A stretch of 64,000 nucleotides of DNA from NCBI GenBank assembly GCA_964371025.1, contig CAYJKH010000003.1, forward strand, positions 62,001-126,000, in the 5' to 3' direction. Within the stretch, counting starts at the first letter, position 1. Each line of letters starts with the position of its first letter. This DNA is from CAYJDP01 sp964371025. GTDB taxonomy: Bacteria; Bacillota_I; Bacilli_A; RF39; UBA660. Below, piece by piece: positions 17,473-26,050 of the stretch. The notes under the pieces were generated by a model. It did no database searches. It had not been told where the DNA came from and worked only from the letters and a program-made list of their open reading frames with translations. The position numbers were made by a program, and so were the translations under genes.

Positions 17473-19155
17473 TTATTTCTCCTTTTCTATTTCTACTACA
17501 TTTCCGAATAAAATTTCTGCAGGATTACTTAGATTTTCATCAAGCTCATATTCCAATATCGGTTCATCTAACAATATGTAGTTTTTTCCACTTTTTTTAT
17601 TCAAAATATATTTTTCTTTTACCTTATCCCATTCATCATCTGTTATAATCGCAAATTTAACATTACTATCGGTTATTTCATTATAAATTTCTTCCATTTT
17701 TTGAATACATTTCATATATTCTTCAACTTTACTCTTATATTCATAACTTAAAACTATAATTTCTTCACTAGCAACCCTAAATACACTATCACAAACACCA
17801 CAAATATAATACCCTATTTCTGGATCAAACGCATATTTATTTAATAATCCTAAATTATCTTTATTTTTAGCTAACTCCATTTTATTTGCTTTTACCAAAG
17901 CATTATTTAATCTAACATCTATTATTTTATCCAAATTAATAGCAAAAGCATTAGTATTTTGCGAAATAGCTATTTCAACTTTTGTTTTATTATTCCTATC
18001 AGAAATCACTTCATTATTTTTGATTTCTTTTTTTTCTTCCGGTTCAGTTTTAGACGTATTTTCATTTAAAACTACACAATCTGCTTTTTCAACTTTCTTT
18101 TCTTTTTGTTTTTTTTCATTTCCGATTGTACCATATAATGTAAAACATTCTAAAAACATTAATTCGATAGCTATTTTTATATCATCACTTTTTCTAATAT
18201 CAAGTGATTTTTCATTAATATAAAACAACATTTCTTCTCGATAAGTATTAATCTCTGTGTTTTTTAAGTGACTTTCTACAATTATATCTCTCATTTTGTG
18301 AATTATCTGTTTTAAAATTAAATATAAATTCTTTCCTTCACAATAATATTCATTAATTTTTCGTAATATTTCTGAAATATTTTGTAACTCTATATCTTTT
18401 AAAATTTTTACTACCTCTTCTTCTGTAATAGTTCCTATAACTTCACTAAAATCATCCATATATATTTTTTCTTTTTTATAAGAATTCAACTTATCTAATA
18501 GATTAAGAGCATCTCTCATTCCTCCATTAACCGAACTCGATATCGCTTCAAGAACATCTTTTTCGATATCAATTCCCTCTTCCGAAGAAATTTCTGTCAT
18601 TCTTTTTACAATTACACCCTCAGAAATCCTATCAAAAGAAAATGTTTGACACCTAGATATAATAGTTTCTGGTATTTTATGAACGTCAGTAGTCGCCAAT
18701 ATAAAAATCACATGTTCTGGAGGTTCTTCTAAAGTTTTTAATAATGCATTAAAAGCTCCAATAGACAACATATGCACTTCATCTATTATATAGACTTTAT
18801 ACTTTAAATTAGTTGGTGAAATTAACACTTTGCTTTTTATTTCTCTTATTTCTTCTACACCATTATTAGATGCCGCATCTATTTCAATAATATCAACATT
18901 GTTTTGATTATGCATACTTAAACAACTATTACATTCATTACAAATATCACCATTTTTAGGGTTTTCACAATTTATAGCCTTCGCAAAGATCTTAGATATA
19001 GTTGTTTTCCCAGTACCTCGGGGACCTCCAAATATGTACGCGTGTGAATGACATTTATATTTGATAGAGTTTTTTAATGTTTCAACTATAACTTTTTGTC
19101 CTACTACTTCTGAAAAATTAGTAGGTCTATATTTTCTATATAGTGCGTAATACAT
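17473..19155 (-). CDS. dnaX: DNA polymerase III gamma/tau subunit
   Basis: ATPase of the clamp loader. The 560-aa product starts YYALYRKYRPTNFSEVVGQ, has Walker A GGPRGTGKTT near residue 45, zinc-binding cysteines (CNECNSC) near residues 73-79, DEVHMLS Walker B and the SRCQTF sensor. The extended C-terminal tau region from about residue 370 is Lys/Glu-rich and then globular. I did not identify a frameshift site for a separate gamma form. An extended -10 promoter lies upstream, after the tadA terminator. Confidence 0.96.
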   Translation of the reverse strand: MYYALYRKYRPTNFSEVVGQKVIVETLKNSIKYKCHSHAYIFGGPRGTGKTTISKIFAKAINCENPKNGDICNECNSCLSMHNQNNVDIIEIDAASNNGVEEIREIKSKVLISPTNLKYKVYIIDEVHMLSIGAFNALLKTLEEPPEHVIFILATTDVHKIPETIISRCQTFSFDRISEGVIVKRMTEISSEEGIDIEKDVLEAISSSVNGGMRDALNLLDKLNSYKKEKIYMDDFSEVIGTITEEEVVKILKDIELQNISEILRKINEYYCEGKNLYLILKQIIHKMRDIIVESHLKNTEINTYREEMLFYINEKSLDIRKSDDIKIAIELMFLECFTLYGTIGNEKKQKEKKVEKADCVVLNENTSKTEPEEKKEIKNNEVISDRNNKTKVEIAISQNTNAFAINLDKIIDVRLNNALVKANKMELAKNKDNLGLLNKYAFDPEIGYYICGVCDSVFRVASEEIIVLSYEYKSKVEEYMKCIQKMEEIYNEITDSNVKFAIITDDEWDKVKEKYILNKKSGKNYILLDEPILEYELDENLSNPAEILFGNVVEIEKEK

Positions 19156-19177
19156 TTTTACCTCCTTACTAAATAAT

Positions 19178-19183
19178 ATTATA
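19178..19183 (-). promoter_or_regulatory. Extended -10 promoter of dnaX
   Basis: Minus strand TGTTATAAT (TGnTATAAT) about 15 nt before AAGGAGG of dnaX. Confidence 0.55.
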
Positions 19184-19197
19184 ACATATTTAGAACA

Positions 19198-19226
19198 TTA
19201 AAAAAAAACAATTACTTGTTTTTTCG
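19198..19226 (-). terminator. Terminator between tadA/parS and dnaX
   Basis: Minus strand AAAAAACAA-GTAA-TTGTTTTTT with further U residues. Confidence 0.65.
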
Positions 19227-19254
19227 TTATCTCTTGATTTTTTTGTCAAATCAA

Positions 19255-19270
19255 TGTTCCACGTGGAACA
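19255..19270. other. parS: parS centromere site 1 (ParB binding)
   Basis: TGTTCCACGTGGAACA is a perfect 16-bp palindrome that differs at one position from the Bacillus parS consensus TGTTCCACGTGAAACA. The palindrome continues symmetrically to 28 bp (19249-19276), reaching the tadA stop codon. It lies about 9.5 kb from the origin, where parS sites are expected, and the window encodes ParB and Soj. Confidence 0.93.
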
Positions 19271-19274
19271 TTGA

Positions 19275-19766
19275 TTATTTCCCGGGAAATATTTTTGTCG
19301 CTTTTTCTAATGTTCCACGTGGAACATTTTCTTTTTTTATAACTTTCTTGAACTCTAAATTAAATTTATAATCATTATTTAGTCTTGTGATTTTAGTTTT
19401 TTTATTTAAATGATCTTGTTCTAAAATTTTATTAATAATGTTTGATTCATATGTGTTATTTTTGCTATCTAAATAATAAATATGATTTATTCTTGCTTGT
19501 TTTATGGCGCTAGCACACATTGGGCAAGGCTCTAAAGTTATATATATATCACAACCGACAAGTCTCCAATTTTTGAGTTTTTTTGAAGCTTTAGATATAA
19601 CAATCATTTCTGCATGTTTTGTGCAATCATTATTTTTTTCTTTTAAGTTATGTCCTTTCGCAATAATTTTATTATTTTTTACAATTATTGCTCCGACTGG
19701 AACTTCATTTTTTTCATAAGCCTTTTTTGCTTCTTTTATTACTTCTTTTATAAATTTTTCTTTCAT
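19275..19766 (-). CDS. tadA: tRNA-specific adenosine deaminase TadA
   Basis: Converts A34 to inosine in tRNA-Arg(ACG). Starting at the ATG at 19766 gives 163 aa; an upstream in-frame TTG at 19778 is part of the TTGGAG ribosome-binding site and is rejected as a start. Zinc-site motifs HAEM (with catalytic Glu) and PCPMCASA are present. The last residues are unusual: NVPRGT is encoded by parS site 2 and the terminal FPGK by the Noc-binding palindrome, so the tail is shaped by DNA sites. It lies between the SRP RNA and dnaX, as tadA does in Bacillus. Confidence 0.95.
   Translation of the reverse strand: MKEKFIKEVIKEAKKAYEKNEVPVGAIIVKNNKIIAKGHNLKEKNNDCTKHAEMIVISKASKKLKNWRLVGCDIYITLEPCPMCASAIKQARINHIYYLDSKNNTYESNIINKILEQDHLNKKTKITRLNNDYKFNLEFKKVIKKENVPRGTLEKATKIFPGK
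19277..19290. other. Noc-binding site (NBS)
   Basis: ATTTCCCGGGAAAT is a perfect 14-bp palindrome, identical to the NBS consensus I recall for Bacillus Noc. It sits between the two parS sites and supplies the last four codons of tadA. A Noc homologue is encoded at 35040-36329. Confidence 0.85.
19311..19326. other. parS: parS centromere site 2 (ParB binding), inside tadA
   Basis: Second exact copy of TGTTCCACGTGGAACA, 56 bp from the first and inside the tadA coding sequence, where it encodes VPRG plus parts of the flanking codons. Confidence 0.93.
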
Positions 19767-19785
19767 ATATAACTCCAAAAAAATA

Positions 19786-19860
19786 CGGTGTACATAAAAG
19801 TTAATTATTAAGGCTGCTGTCTTCCAACTCTGACCTGGTTCTAATACTTTTATTACACCG
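19786..19860 (-). ncRNA. ffs: Signal recognition particle RNA, small bacterial (4.5S-like) type
   Basis: The minus strand forms one long hairpin: CGGTGTAATAAAAG at the 5' end pairs with CTTTTATGTACACCG at the 3' end. The apical part carries the conserved Ffh-binding domain, CAGGTC...TTGGAAG...AGCAGCC, with the GGAA tetraloop. About 75 nt, so no Alu domain. Bacillus scRNA lies between tadA and dnaX; here it lies between gyrA and tadA. Confidence 0.92.
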
Positions 19861-19896
19861 TTTATATTATATATTTATTTCTGCTAGTTGTAAATA

Positions 19897-22368
19897 TTAT
19901 TCTGCTATTTCTTTTTTATTTTCTGTTTCTTGTTCAGATTCTGTTTCAATTTCTTTTTCTACTACGGCTATTGTTGATATTTTGTGCTCTGCTTTTAAAT
20001 TTATCAATCTTACTCCTTGTGTAGCTCTTTTAAGTTTAGAAATTTGATTTAATGGTAATTTTATAATAGTTCCATTATTAGTAATAATGATAACCTCAAG
20101 TTGGTTGTGGATATCTGTATCGATACATTTTAAAGCAACCATCATACCGTTTTTATCAGTTAAATTTAGTGCTTTTACACCTTTACTTCCTCTGTGAGTC
20201 AATCTATATTCTTCTAAATCTGTTCTTTTTCCATAACCTTTTTCAGTTACAATTAAGATTTGTTGATCCTTTTTTACTATTTCTGCTCCCACTACAACGG
20301 CATTTTCTAAATTAACACCCTTAACTCCAGCTGTATTTCTTCCCATTACTCTAATTTCTTGCTCATTAAATCTAACCATGCGACCATTACTAGTTCCTAT
20401 AACAAATTCATCAGTACCTGTTGTTTTATTAACACTTATTAACTCATCATTTTCTTTTAGTAATATAGCAATTTTACCTGTTTTACGAATATTTTCAAAA
20501 TTTGATAAACTTGTTCTTTTAACCAATCCATTTTTAGTTGCAAAAATCAGTAATTCATCTTCATTTTCTTTATCCTCAATATTTATTATCGAACTAATGT
20601 TCTCATTTTTCTCTAATGATAATAAATTTACTATAGGTAGTCCTTTTGATTGTCTACTCATTTCAGGTATTTCATAGCCTTTTACTCTGTAAACTTTTCC
20701 TTTATTTGAAAACATCAATAAATAGTCGTGTGTTTTCATAGGAATTAAGTGTTCTACATAATCTGTTTCATTAGTACTCATTCCTTTTACTCCTACACCA
20801 CCTCTATTTTGTGTTTTATATGTATTTGTTTTCAATCTTTTTATATAACCATTATTTGTTAAAGTAATTACAATATCTTCAACTGGTATCAGCGATTCGT
20901 CTTCAATATATTCAATGGCTGTCATATCTATATTAGTTCTTCTATCATCTGCATATTTATCTTTTATTTCAGTCATTTCCTCTTTAATTATATTTAAAAC
21001 TAACTCTTCACTATTTAGAATTTTCTTCAATTCTTCAATTAGTTTATTTAATTCTACTAATTCCTCTTCAATTTTTTCTCTTTCTAATCCAGTAAGTCTT
21101 CTTAATCTCATATCTAGAATTGCTTGAGCTTGAATTTCTGATAATTTATAAATTTCAATTAAAGATGTTAAAGCAGTAGACTCATTTTTAGATTCTTTTA
21201 TTAATTTAATTATAGCATCTATATGATCTAGAGCTATTTTCAAACCTTCTAAAATATGTGCTCTGTCCTCAGCTTTTCCTAAGTCAAATCTTGTTCTTCT
21301 TATTATAACCTCTTTTTGATAATCCACATATTTAGAGATAATTTCTTTAAGACCTAATACTTTAGGTACTCCTTGATCTAACATTAATAAAATTATCCCA
21401 AAATTAGTTTGGAATGCTGTATGTTTATACAAGTTGTTTAAAACTACTTGAGCATTTGCATCTTTTTTCAAGGTAATTGTTATTTTTATTCCATTTTTCA
21501 AATCAGTATGATAATCTGATATACCATCAATTACCTTATTATTAACTAATTCTGCTACTTTATTCTTTAAATCATGAGTATTAATTCCATAAGGTACTTC
21601 GTCAATTATTATGTAATTACGACCTTTTTCTTCTTCTATTCTAGCCTTACTTCTTATAGTTATTGAACCACGCCCAGTTTCATAAGCTTTTTTAATACCG
21701 CTATTTCCTAAGATATTCGCTCCTGTTGGAAAATCTGGTCCTTTAATGTATTCCATCAACTCTTCTGTTGTTATATTATTGTTTTCAATATATGCAATAG
21801 TTCCATCTATTACTTCTCCTAAATTGTGTGGAGGAATATTAGTTGCCATACCTACTGCTATTCCCATAGTCCCGTTTGTTAAGATATTAGGGAATCTTGA
21901 AGGTAATATAACAGGTTCTCTTTCAGATTCATCAAAGTTTGATACAAAATCAACTGTATCTTTTCTTATATTTTTCAATAGTTCTAATGAAATTTTTGAT
22001 AATCTTGACTCTGTATAACGCATTGCTGCAGCACCATATCCTTCTATATTACCAAAATTACCATGTCCATCTACTAACATATTTCTATATGAAAAATCTT
22101 GAGCCATTCTAACCATTGCCTCATATATACTTGAATCTCCATGTGGATGATATTTCCCCATTACATCCCCGACTATTCTAGCACTTTTCTTGTGAGGTTT
22201 ATCTGGAGTGTACCCTGATTCATACATTGAATATAAAATACGTCTATGAACAGGTTTTAAACCATCTCTTAAATCTGGTAAAGCTCGTGAAACAATTACA
22301 CTCATTGAATATTCTAAAAAAGAATCACTAACTTCATTTACTATGTTGTTTTTTTGTAATTTATCCAT
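19897..22368 (-). CDS. gyrA: DNA gyrase subunit A
   Basis: Breakage-reunion subunit of gyrase. The 823-aa product has the catalytic tyrosine Tyr118 in AAMRYTE and a quinolone-pocket region HPHGDSSIYE with Ser79 and Glu83 at the positions that govern quinolone binding. A C-terminal beta-pinwheel follows, with a gyrase-box-like sequence (QNRGGVG) near residue 530. A Glu-rich tail of about 20 residues ends the protein. It follows gyrB by 9 nt. Confidence 0.98.
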   Translation of the reverse strand: MDKLQKNNIVNEVSDSFLEYSMSVIVSRALPDLRDGLKPVHRRILYSMYESGYTPDKPHKKSARIVGDVMGKYHPHGDSSIYEAMVRMAQDFSYRNMLVDGHGNFGNIEGYGAAAMRYTESRLSKISLELLKNIRKDTVDFVSNFDESEREPVILPSRFPNILTNGTMGIAVGMATNIPPHNLGEVIDGTIAYIENNNITTEELMEYIKGPDFPTGANILGNSGIKKAYETGRGSITIRSKARIEEEKGRNYIIIDEVPYGINTHDLKNKVAELVNNKVIDGISDYHTDLKNGIKITITLKKDANAQVVLNNLYKHTAFQTNFGIILLMLDQGVPKVLGLKEIISKYVDYQKEVIIRRTRFDLGKAEDRAHILEGLKIALDHIDAIIKLIKESKNESTALTSLIEIYKLSEIQAQAILDMRLRRLTGLEREKIEEELVELNKLIEELKKILNSEELVLNIIKEEMTEIKDKYADDRRTNIDMTAIEYIEDESLIPVEDIVITLTNNGYIKRLKTNTYKTQNRGGVGVKGMSTNETDYVEHLIPMKTHDYLLMFSNKGKVYRVKGYEIPEMSRQSKGLPIVNLLSLEKNENISSIINIEDKENEDELLIFATKNGLVKRTSLSNFENIRKTGKIAILLKENDELISVNKTTGTDEFVIGTSNGRMVRFNEQEIRVMGRNTAGVKGVNLENAVVVGAEIVKKDQQILIVTEKGYGKRTDLEEYRLTHRGSKGVKALNLTDKNGMMVALKCIDTDIHNQLEVIIITNNGTIIKLPLNQISKLKRATQGVRLINLKAEHKISTIAVVEKEIETESEQETENKKEIAE

Positions 22369-22377
22369 TATATCCTC

Positions 22378-24303
22378 CTAAACATCTAAATTTTGCACAT
22401 ATATTGCATTTTCTTCTATAAATAGTCTTCTTGGTTCTACTTCTTCACCCATTAGCTTAGTAAAAATTTCATCTGCTGTCATTACGTCATCTACTGTTAT
22501 TTGTCTTAATGTTCTTTTTGTAATATCCATAGTTGTATCACTTAACTCATCTGCATTCATCTCTCCTAAACCTTTCATTCTCATTAAATCATATTTAGTG
22601 TTTTTTCCAAGAGATGCTATATATTCATCTCTTTCTTGTTCATTTAAGACATATTTAATGTTTTTACCGTGTTTTATAACAAACAATGGAGGTTGAGCAG
22701 CATATATATATCCCGCTTCCACTAACGGCCTAAAAAACCTATAAAATAGCGTTAATAATAATACTCGAATATGTGATCCATCAACATCTGCATCGGTCAT
22801 TATTATTATTTTATGATATCTTATTTTTTCAATATTAAATTCATCACCAATTCCAGTACCAAATGCAGTTATAATAGTTCTAATTTCCTCATTAGATAAA
22901 GCTTTATCTAATCTGGATTTTTCTACATTTAATATTTTACCTCTTAAAGGTAAAATAGCTTGTCTTATACTATCTCTACCTTTTATAGCAGAACCACCTG
23001 CTGAATCTCCTTCGACAAGAAAAATTTCACTTTCCGATGGGTCTTTGCTTTTACAATCTGCAAGTTTACCATAAAAATTAGTAATATCTAAATCCCCTTT
23101 TCGTCTCGTTAATTCACGTGCTTTTTTTGCTGCTACCCTTGCTCTTAATGCTGTTAAACATTTATCAATTATAATTTTTGCTTCATTTGGATTTTCTAAC
23201 AAAAATTTTTCTAACCCTTCTGCAAATATTCTATCTGAAATAGATCTACACTCACTATTACCTAATTTTGTTTTTGTTTGTCCTTCAAACTGCGGATTAG
23301 GATGTTTTATTGATATAATCATTGTAATACCTTCTTTTACATCTTCACTTGACAAACTATCATCACTAGATTTTATAAATCCTTTTGATGTTGCATATTT
23401 ATTTAGAATTCTTGTTAAAGCTTTTTTTACTCCATCTTCATGTGTACCACCTTCTGGTGTATTTATATTATTTACAAATGAATATATACTAGAATTGTAT
23501 GTTTCATTGTATTGCATTGCTACTTCTAAAGAAATATCCTTCTCTATTCCTTCTGCTTTTATTACATCTTCATGAATAACGCTTTTGTTTTTATTCAAAA
23601 GAGTTATATATTCAGCTATTCCTCCTTCATAATAAAAATTTTCTTTTTTATCAACTTCTCTAAAATCTTGAATAGAAATTTTTAATCCTTTATTTAAAAA
23701 AGCTAACTCTCTTAATCTTGTTTTTAATATTTCATATTCAAAAACAGTTGTTTCTTGAAATATTAGTGGGTCTGGTTTAAAAATTACTGTTGTCCCTGTT
23801 CTTTCATCAGCACATTTATCAACTTGTTCTAATTCGTTTACAGGTTTCCCTCCATTTTCATATCTTTGATAATATACATTACCATTTTTATAAATTTTAA
23901 CTTCTAACCATTCACTTAGTGCATTAACTACACTAGCTCCTACTCCATGTAATCCTCCAGAGACTTTGTAACCTCCTCCACCAAATTTTCCACCTGCATG
24001 CAAGATTGTATATACTGTTTCAACAGTACTTTTACCTGTTTTAGCATGTTTATCTATTGGTATTCCACGACCATTGTCTTTAACTACTATACTATTGTCG
24101 TGTTCTATTTCCACTTGAATATGATCACAATGCCCTGCTAGTGCTTCATCTATCGCATTATCTACTATTTCCCAAACTAAGTGGTGAAGCCCTCTAGAAG
24201 ATGTAGTTCCTATATACATCCCTGGTCTTTTTCTTACTGCTTCTAGTCCTTCTAATACTTGAATTGATGATGAATCATATTCTTTTTCTACTTTATCTTT
24301 CAT
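22378..24303 (-). CDS. gyrB: DNA gyrase subunit B
   Basis: ATPase subunit of gyrase. The 641-aa product shows VLEGLEAVRKRPGMYIG, the GHKL ATP site (EIVDNAIDEA, DNGRGIP, GLHGVGASVVNALS), then the Toprim EGDSAGGSA and DADVDGSHIR motifs and the final LGEMNADEL region. Length is typical for Gram-positive GyrB. Its start overlaps the recF stop by 11 nt, giving the classical recF-gyrB coupling. Confidence 0.98.
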   Translation of the reverse strand: MKDKVEKEYDSSSIQVLEGLEAVRKRPGMYIGTTSSRGLHHLVWEIVDNAIDEALAGHCDHIQVEIEHDNSIVVKDNGRGIPIDKHAKTGKSTVETVYTILHAGGKFGGGGYKVSGGLHGVGASVVNALSEWLEVKIYKNGNVYYQRYENGGKPVNELEQVDKCADERTGTTVIFKPDPLIFQETTVFEYEILKTRLRELAFLNKGLKISIQDFREVDKKENFYYEGGIAEYITLLNKNKSVIHEDVIKAEGIEKDISLEVAMQYNETYNSSIYSFVNNINTPEGGTHEDGVKKALTRILNKYATSKGFIKSSDDSLSSEDVKEGITMIISIKHPNPQFEGQTKTKLGNSECRSISDRIFAEGLEKFLLENPNEAKIIIDKCLTALRARVAAKKARELTRRKGDLDITNFYGKLADCKSKDPSESEIFLVEGDSAGGSAIKGRDSIRQAILPLRGKILNVEKSRLDKALSNEEIRTIITAFGTGIGDEFNIEKIRYHKIIIMTDADVDGSHIRVLLLTLFYRFFRPLVEAGYIYAAQPPLFVIKHGKNIKYVLNEQERDEYIASLGKNTKYDLMRMKGLGEMNADELSDTTMDITKRTLRQITVDDVMTADEIFTKLMGEEVEPRRLFIEENAIYVQNLDV

Positions 24304-25417
24304 ATTTACCTACTTTCTTTATTTTTCCATTGTTTATTTCATATATATTTGCTTTTTCTAAATATCTTTTACTTATATTTTTTAGATCTGTTGTTGTTAT
24401 TATACATTGTAAGTCATCAGATATTATTTTTAATAAATTTTTTCTCTTTTCTATATCTAATTCACTAAAAATATCATCTAATAAAAGGACTGGTTTAGTC
24501 TTATTTATTTCAGTAAATATAGGTATTTCTGATAATTTAAATGCTAAAATTGCAGACTTTTGTTGGCCTTGTGATCCATAATATTTCAAATCGATACCAT
24601 CTAATATAAAACTAATATCATCCCTATGAGGTCCAAATAATGTCATTTTATTATTAATTTCCCTATTATAACTTTTTTTGAATGTTTCAATCAAAATTTC
24701 TTTAATTTTCTCTGTTTCAAAAGATTCAATTTTAATATTAGGAATATATTTTACTTTTATGTCTTTATCATTAGTAATATTTAAATATATATTGGAAATA
24801 TTTTCATTTATTAAATTTATATATTCATTTCTCTTTTGATATATTATAATTGCTTTTTCGATTAATTTATCAGTAATTATATCCAAATAACTCTTATCTG
24901 CAATTGAATTAACATATAAAATTTTTAAATACTCATTTCTATTTTTTAAAATTTTATTATATTCATTATATGTTTTCAAGTATTCTTTTGATAATTGAGA
25001 TAATTGAATATTTAATAAATTTCGTCTAATATTTGGAGTACCTTTTATAATTTCTAGGTCATCAGGAGTAAAAATTATAATGTTTAAATTTGAAATGTAA
25101 TCAGCAACTTTTATCACTTTATTATTATTTACAATCATGCTCTTATTGGTTTCGGTTACTTCTAATTCAACTTTATTTATATATTCTTCCTTATTAATAA
25201 TAGCATTAATTTTGGCCTTCTTTTTATTATATTGTATAATATTAGAAAATACTCCTAATCTATGAGATTTCGTTAAAGCTAAGAATATAATACTTTCCAA
25301 AATATTTGTTTTTCCTTGAGCATTTTTACCTATAAAAAAGTTCATATTTTTACCTAATTGAATTTCTAATTTATCATAATTTCTAAAATTAACTAATTTT
25401 AATTTATTGATTTTCAT
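24293..25417 (-). CDS. recF: DNA replication and repair protein RecF
   Basis: SMC-like ATPase that helps load RecA at gaps. The 374-aa product has KLVNFRNYDKLEI at the N-terminus, Walker A GKNAQGKTN (about 30-38), the ABC signature-like YGSQGQQKSAILA near residue 280 and LLDDIFSELD Walker B. The start at 25417 matches the family, so nothing is missing. The ATG overlaps the stop of a ten-codon upstream reading frame. Confidence 0.96.
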   Translation of the reverse strand: MKINKLKLVNFRNYDKLEIQLGKNMNFFIGKNAQGKTNILESIIFLALTKSHRLGVFSNIIQYNKKKAKINAIINKEEYINKVELEVTETNKSMIVNNNKVIKVADYISNLNIIIFTPDDLEIIKGTPNIRRNLLNIQLSQLSKEYLKTYNEYNKILKNRNEYLKILYVNSIADKSYLDIITDKLIEKAIIIYQKRNEYINLINENISNIYLNITNDKDIKVKYIPNIKIESFETEKIKEILIETFKKSYNREINNKMTLFGPHRDDISFILDGIDLKYYGSQGQQKSAILAFKLSEIPIFTEINKTKPVLLLDDIFSELDIEKRKNLLKIISDDLQCIITTTDLKNISKRYLEKANIYEINNGKIKKVGKYER

Positions 25418-25446
25418 TTAAACACCATTAAAACTCTCATATTCAT
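25414..25446 (-). CDS. Possible 10-codon leader peptide overlapping recF start
   Basis: ATG at 25446 follows AAAAGG and opens MNMRVLMVFK, then TGA that overlaps the recF ATG by two bases. Such overlap could couple recF translation to the short frame, because recF itself has only a weak ATGGTG upstream. It may be accidental. Confidence 0.3.
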   Translation of the reverse strand: MNMRVLMVFK

Positions 25447-25510
25447 ACCTTTTCCCTATCGTAGTACTCCTTAACTATATTTATATTATATCACATAATA
25501 AGCTTAAAAC

Positions 25511-25538
25511 ATAAAAAAAAAGCAATATTATGCTTTTT
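25511..25538 (-). terminator. Terminator after the ComK-like gene
   Basis: Minus strand AAAAAGCA, 6-nt loop, TGCTTTTT and more U residues, directly after the stop codon. It separates the comK-like gene from recF, which has an extended -10 (TGATATAAT) downstream of it. Confidence 0.75.
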
Positions 25539-25539
25539 T

Positions 25540-25983
25540 TTATACTTTTTTTCTATTTCTCATGATTAAATCTAATCTTGATGCTCTAGATACTTGGTTT
25601 TCAATAGATCTGTATGAATTCGGAACAATAATTTCTATATCATTATCAAATATTATTTTAGTACTAATACTATCTATTTTTTGAAATGACTTTATCCTTT
25701 TTAATGAAATCCATATGCAATCATCTACATAAGGTGAGTTAGTAGGAAATAATATTAAATTACTACTATCCTCTATTATTATCGGCATTTTATATTCTGC
25801 TCCTAATATAGATTTTGCTCCATTTTTTCTCCCTTCGTATGTACTACCAAAGTATTTACAACTTTCTTCCATTATTTCAAATGGTTTTTGATTAATTTGG
25901 TACATATCACTATCTTCATAAATAATACTATTATTATCTTTAGGTAAAATAGCTAATGTACCTGAACTTATTTCATATTTCAT
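25540..25983 (-). CDS. comK: ComK-like competence transcription factor
   Basis: ComK activates DNA-uptake genes in Bacillus and relatives. Starting at the ATG after GGGAGG gives 147 aa (an in-frame ATG 27 nt upstream has no good ribosome site). Conserved blocks seen in ComK order: FGSTYEGRKNGA at 45-56, LFPTNSP at 78-84, CIWIS at 89-93 and SYRSIENQVSRA at 123-134. Compared from memory with Bacillus ComK (about 190 aa), it lacks the C-terminal 40 or so residues. It sits between dnaN and recF, where Bacillus has the S4-domain gene yaaA. Function in competence is inferred; no com genes lie in this window. Confidence 0.8.
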   Translation of the reverse strand: MKYEISSGTLAILPKDNNSIIYEDSDMYQINQKPFEIMEESCKYFGSTYEGRKNGAKSILGAEYKMPIIIEDSSNLILFPTNSPYVDDCIWISLKRIKSFQKIDSISTKIIFDNDIEIIVPNSYRSIENQVSRASRLDLIMRNRKKV

Positions 25984-26050
25984 AATAACCTCCCTGAAAC
26001 TTGTGTTCATTAAGAATTTATCATAAAATTTTGTCGAAATTTATCGGTTT

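Noticed and set aside
19775..19778. TTG start for tadA at 19778
   Set aside because: It is part of the TTGGAG ribosome-binding site; the ATG at 19766 gives the normal TadA N-terminus.
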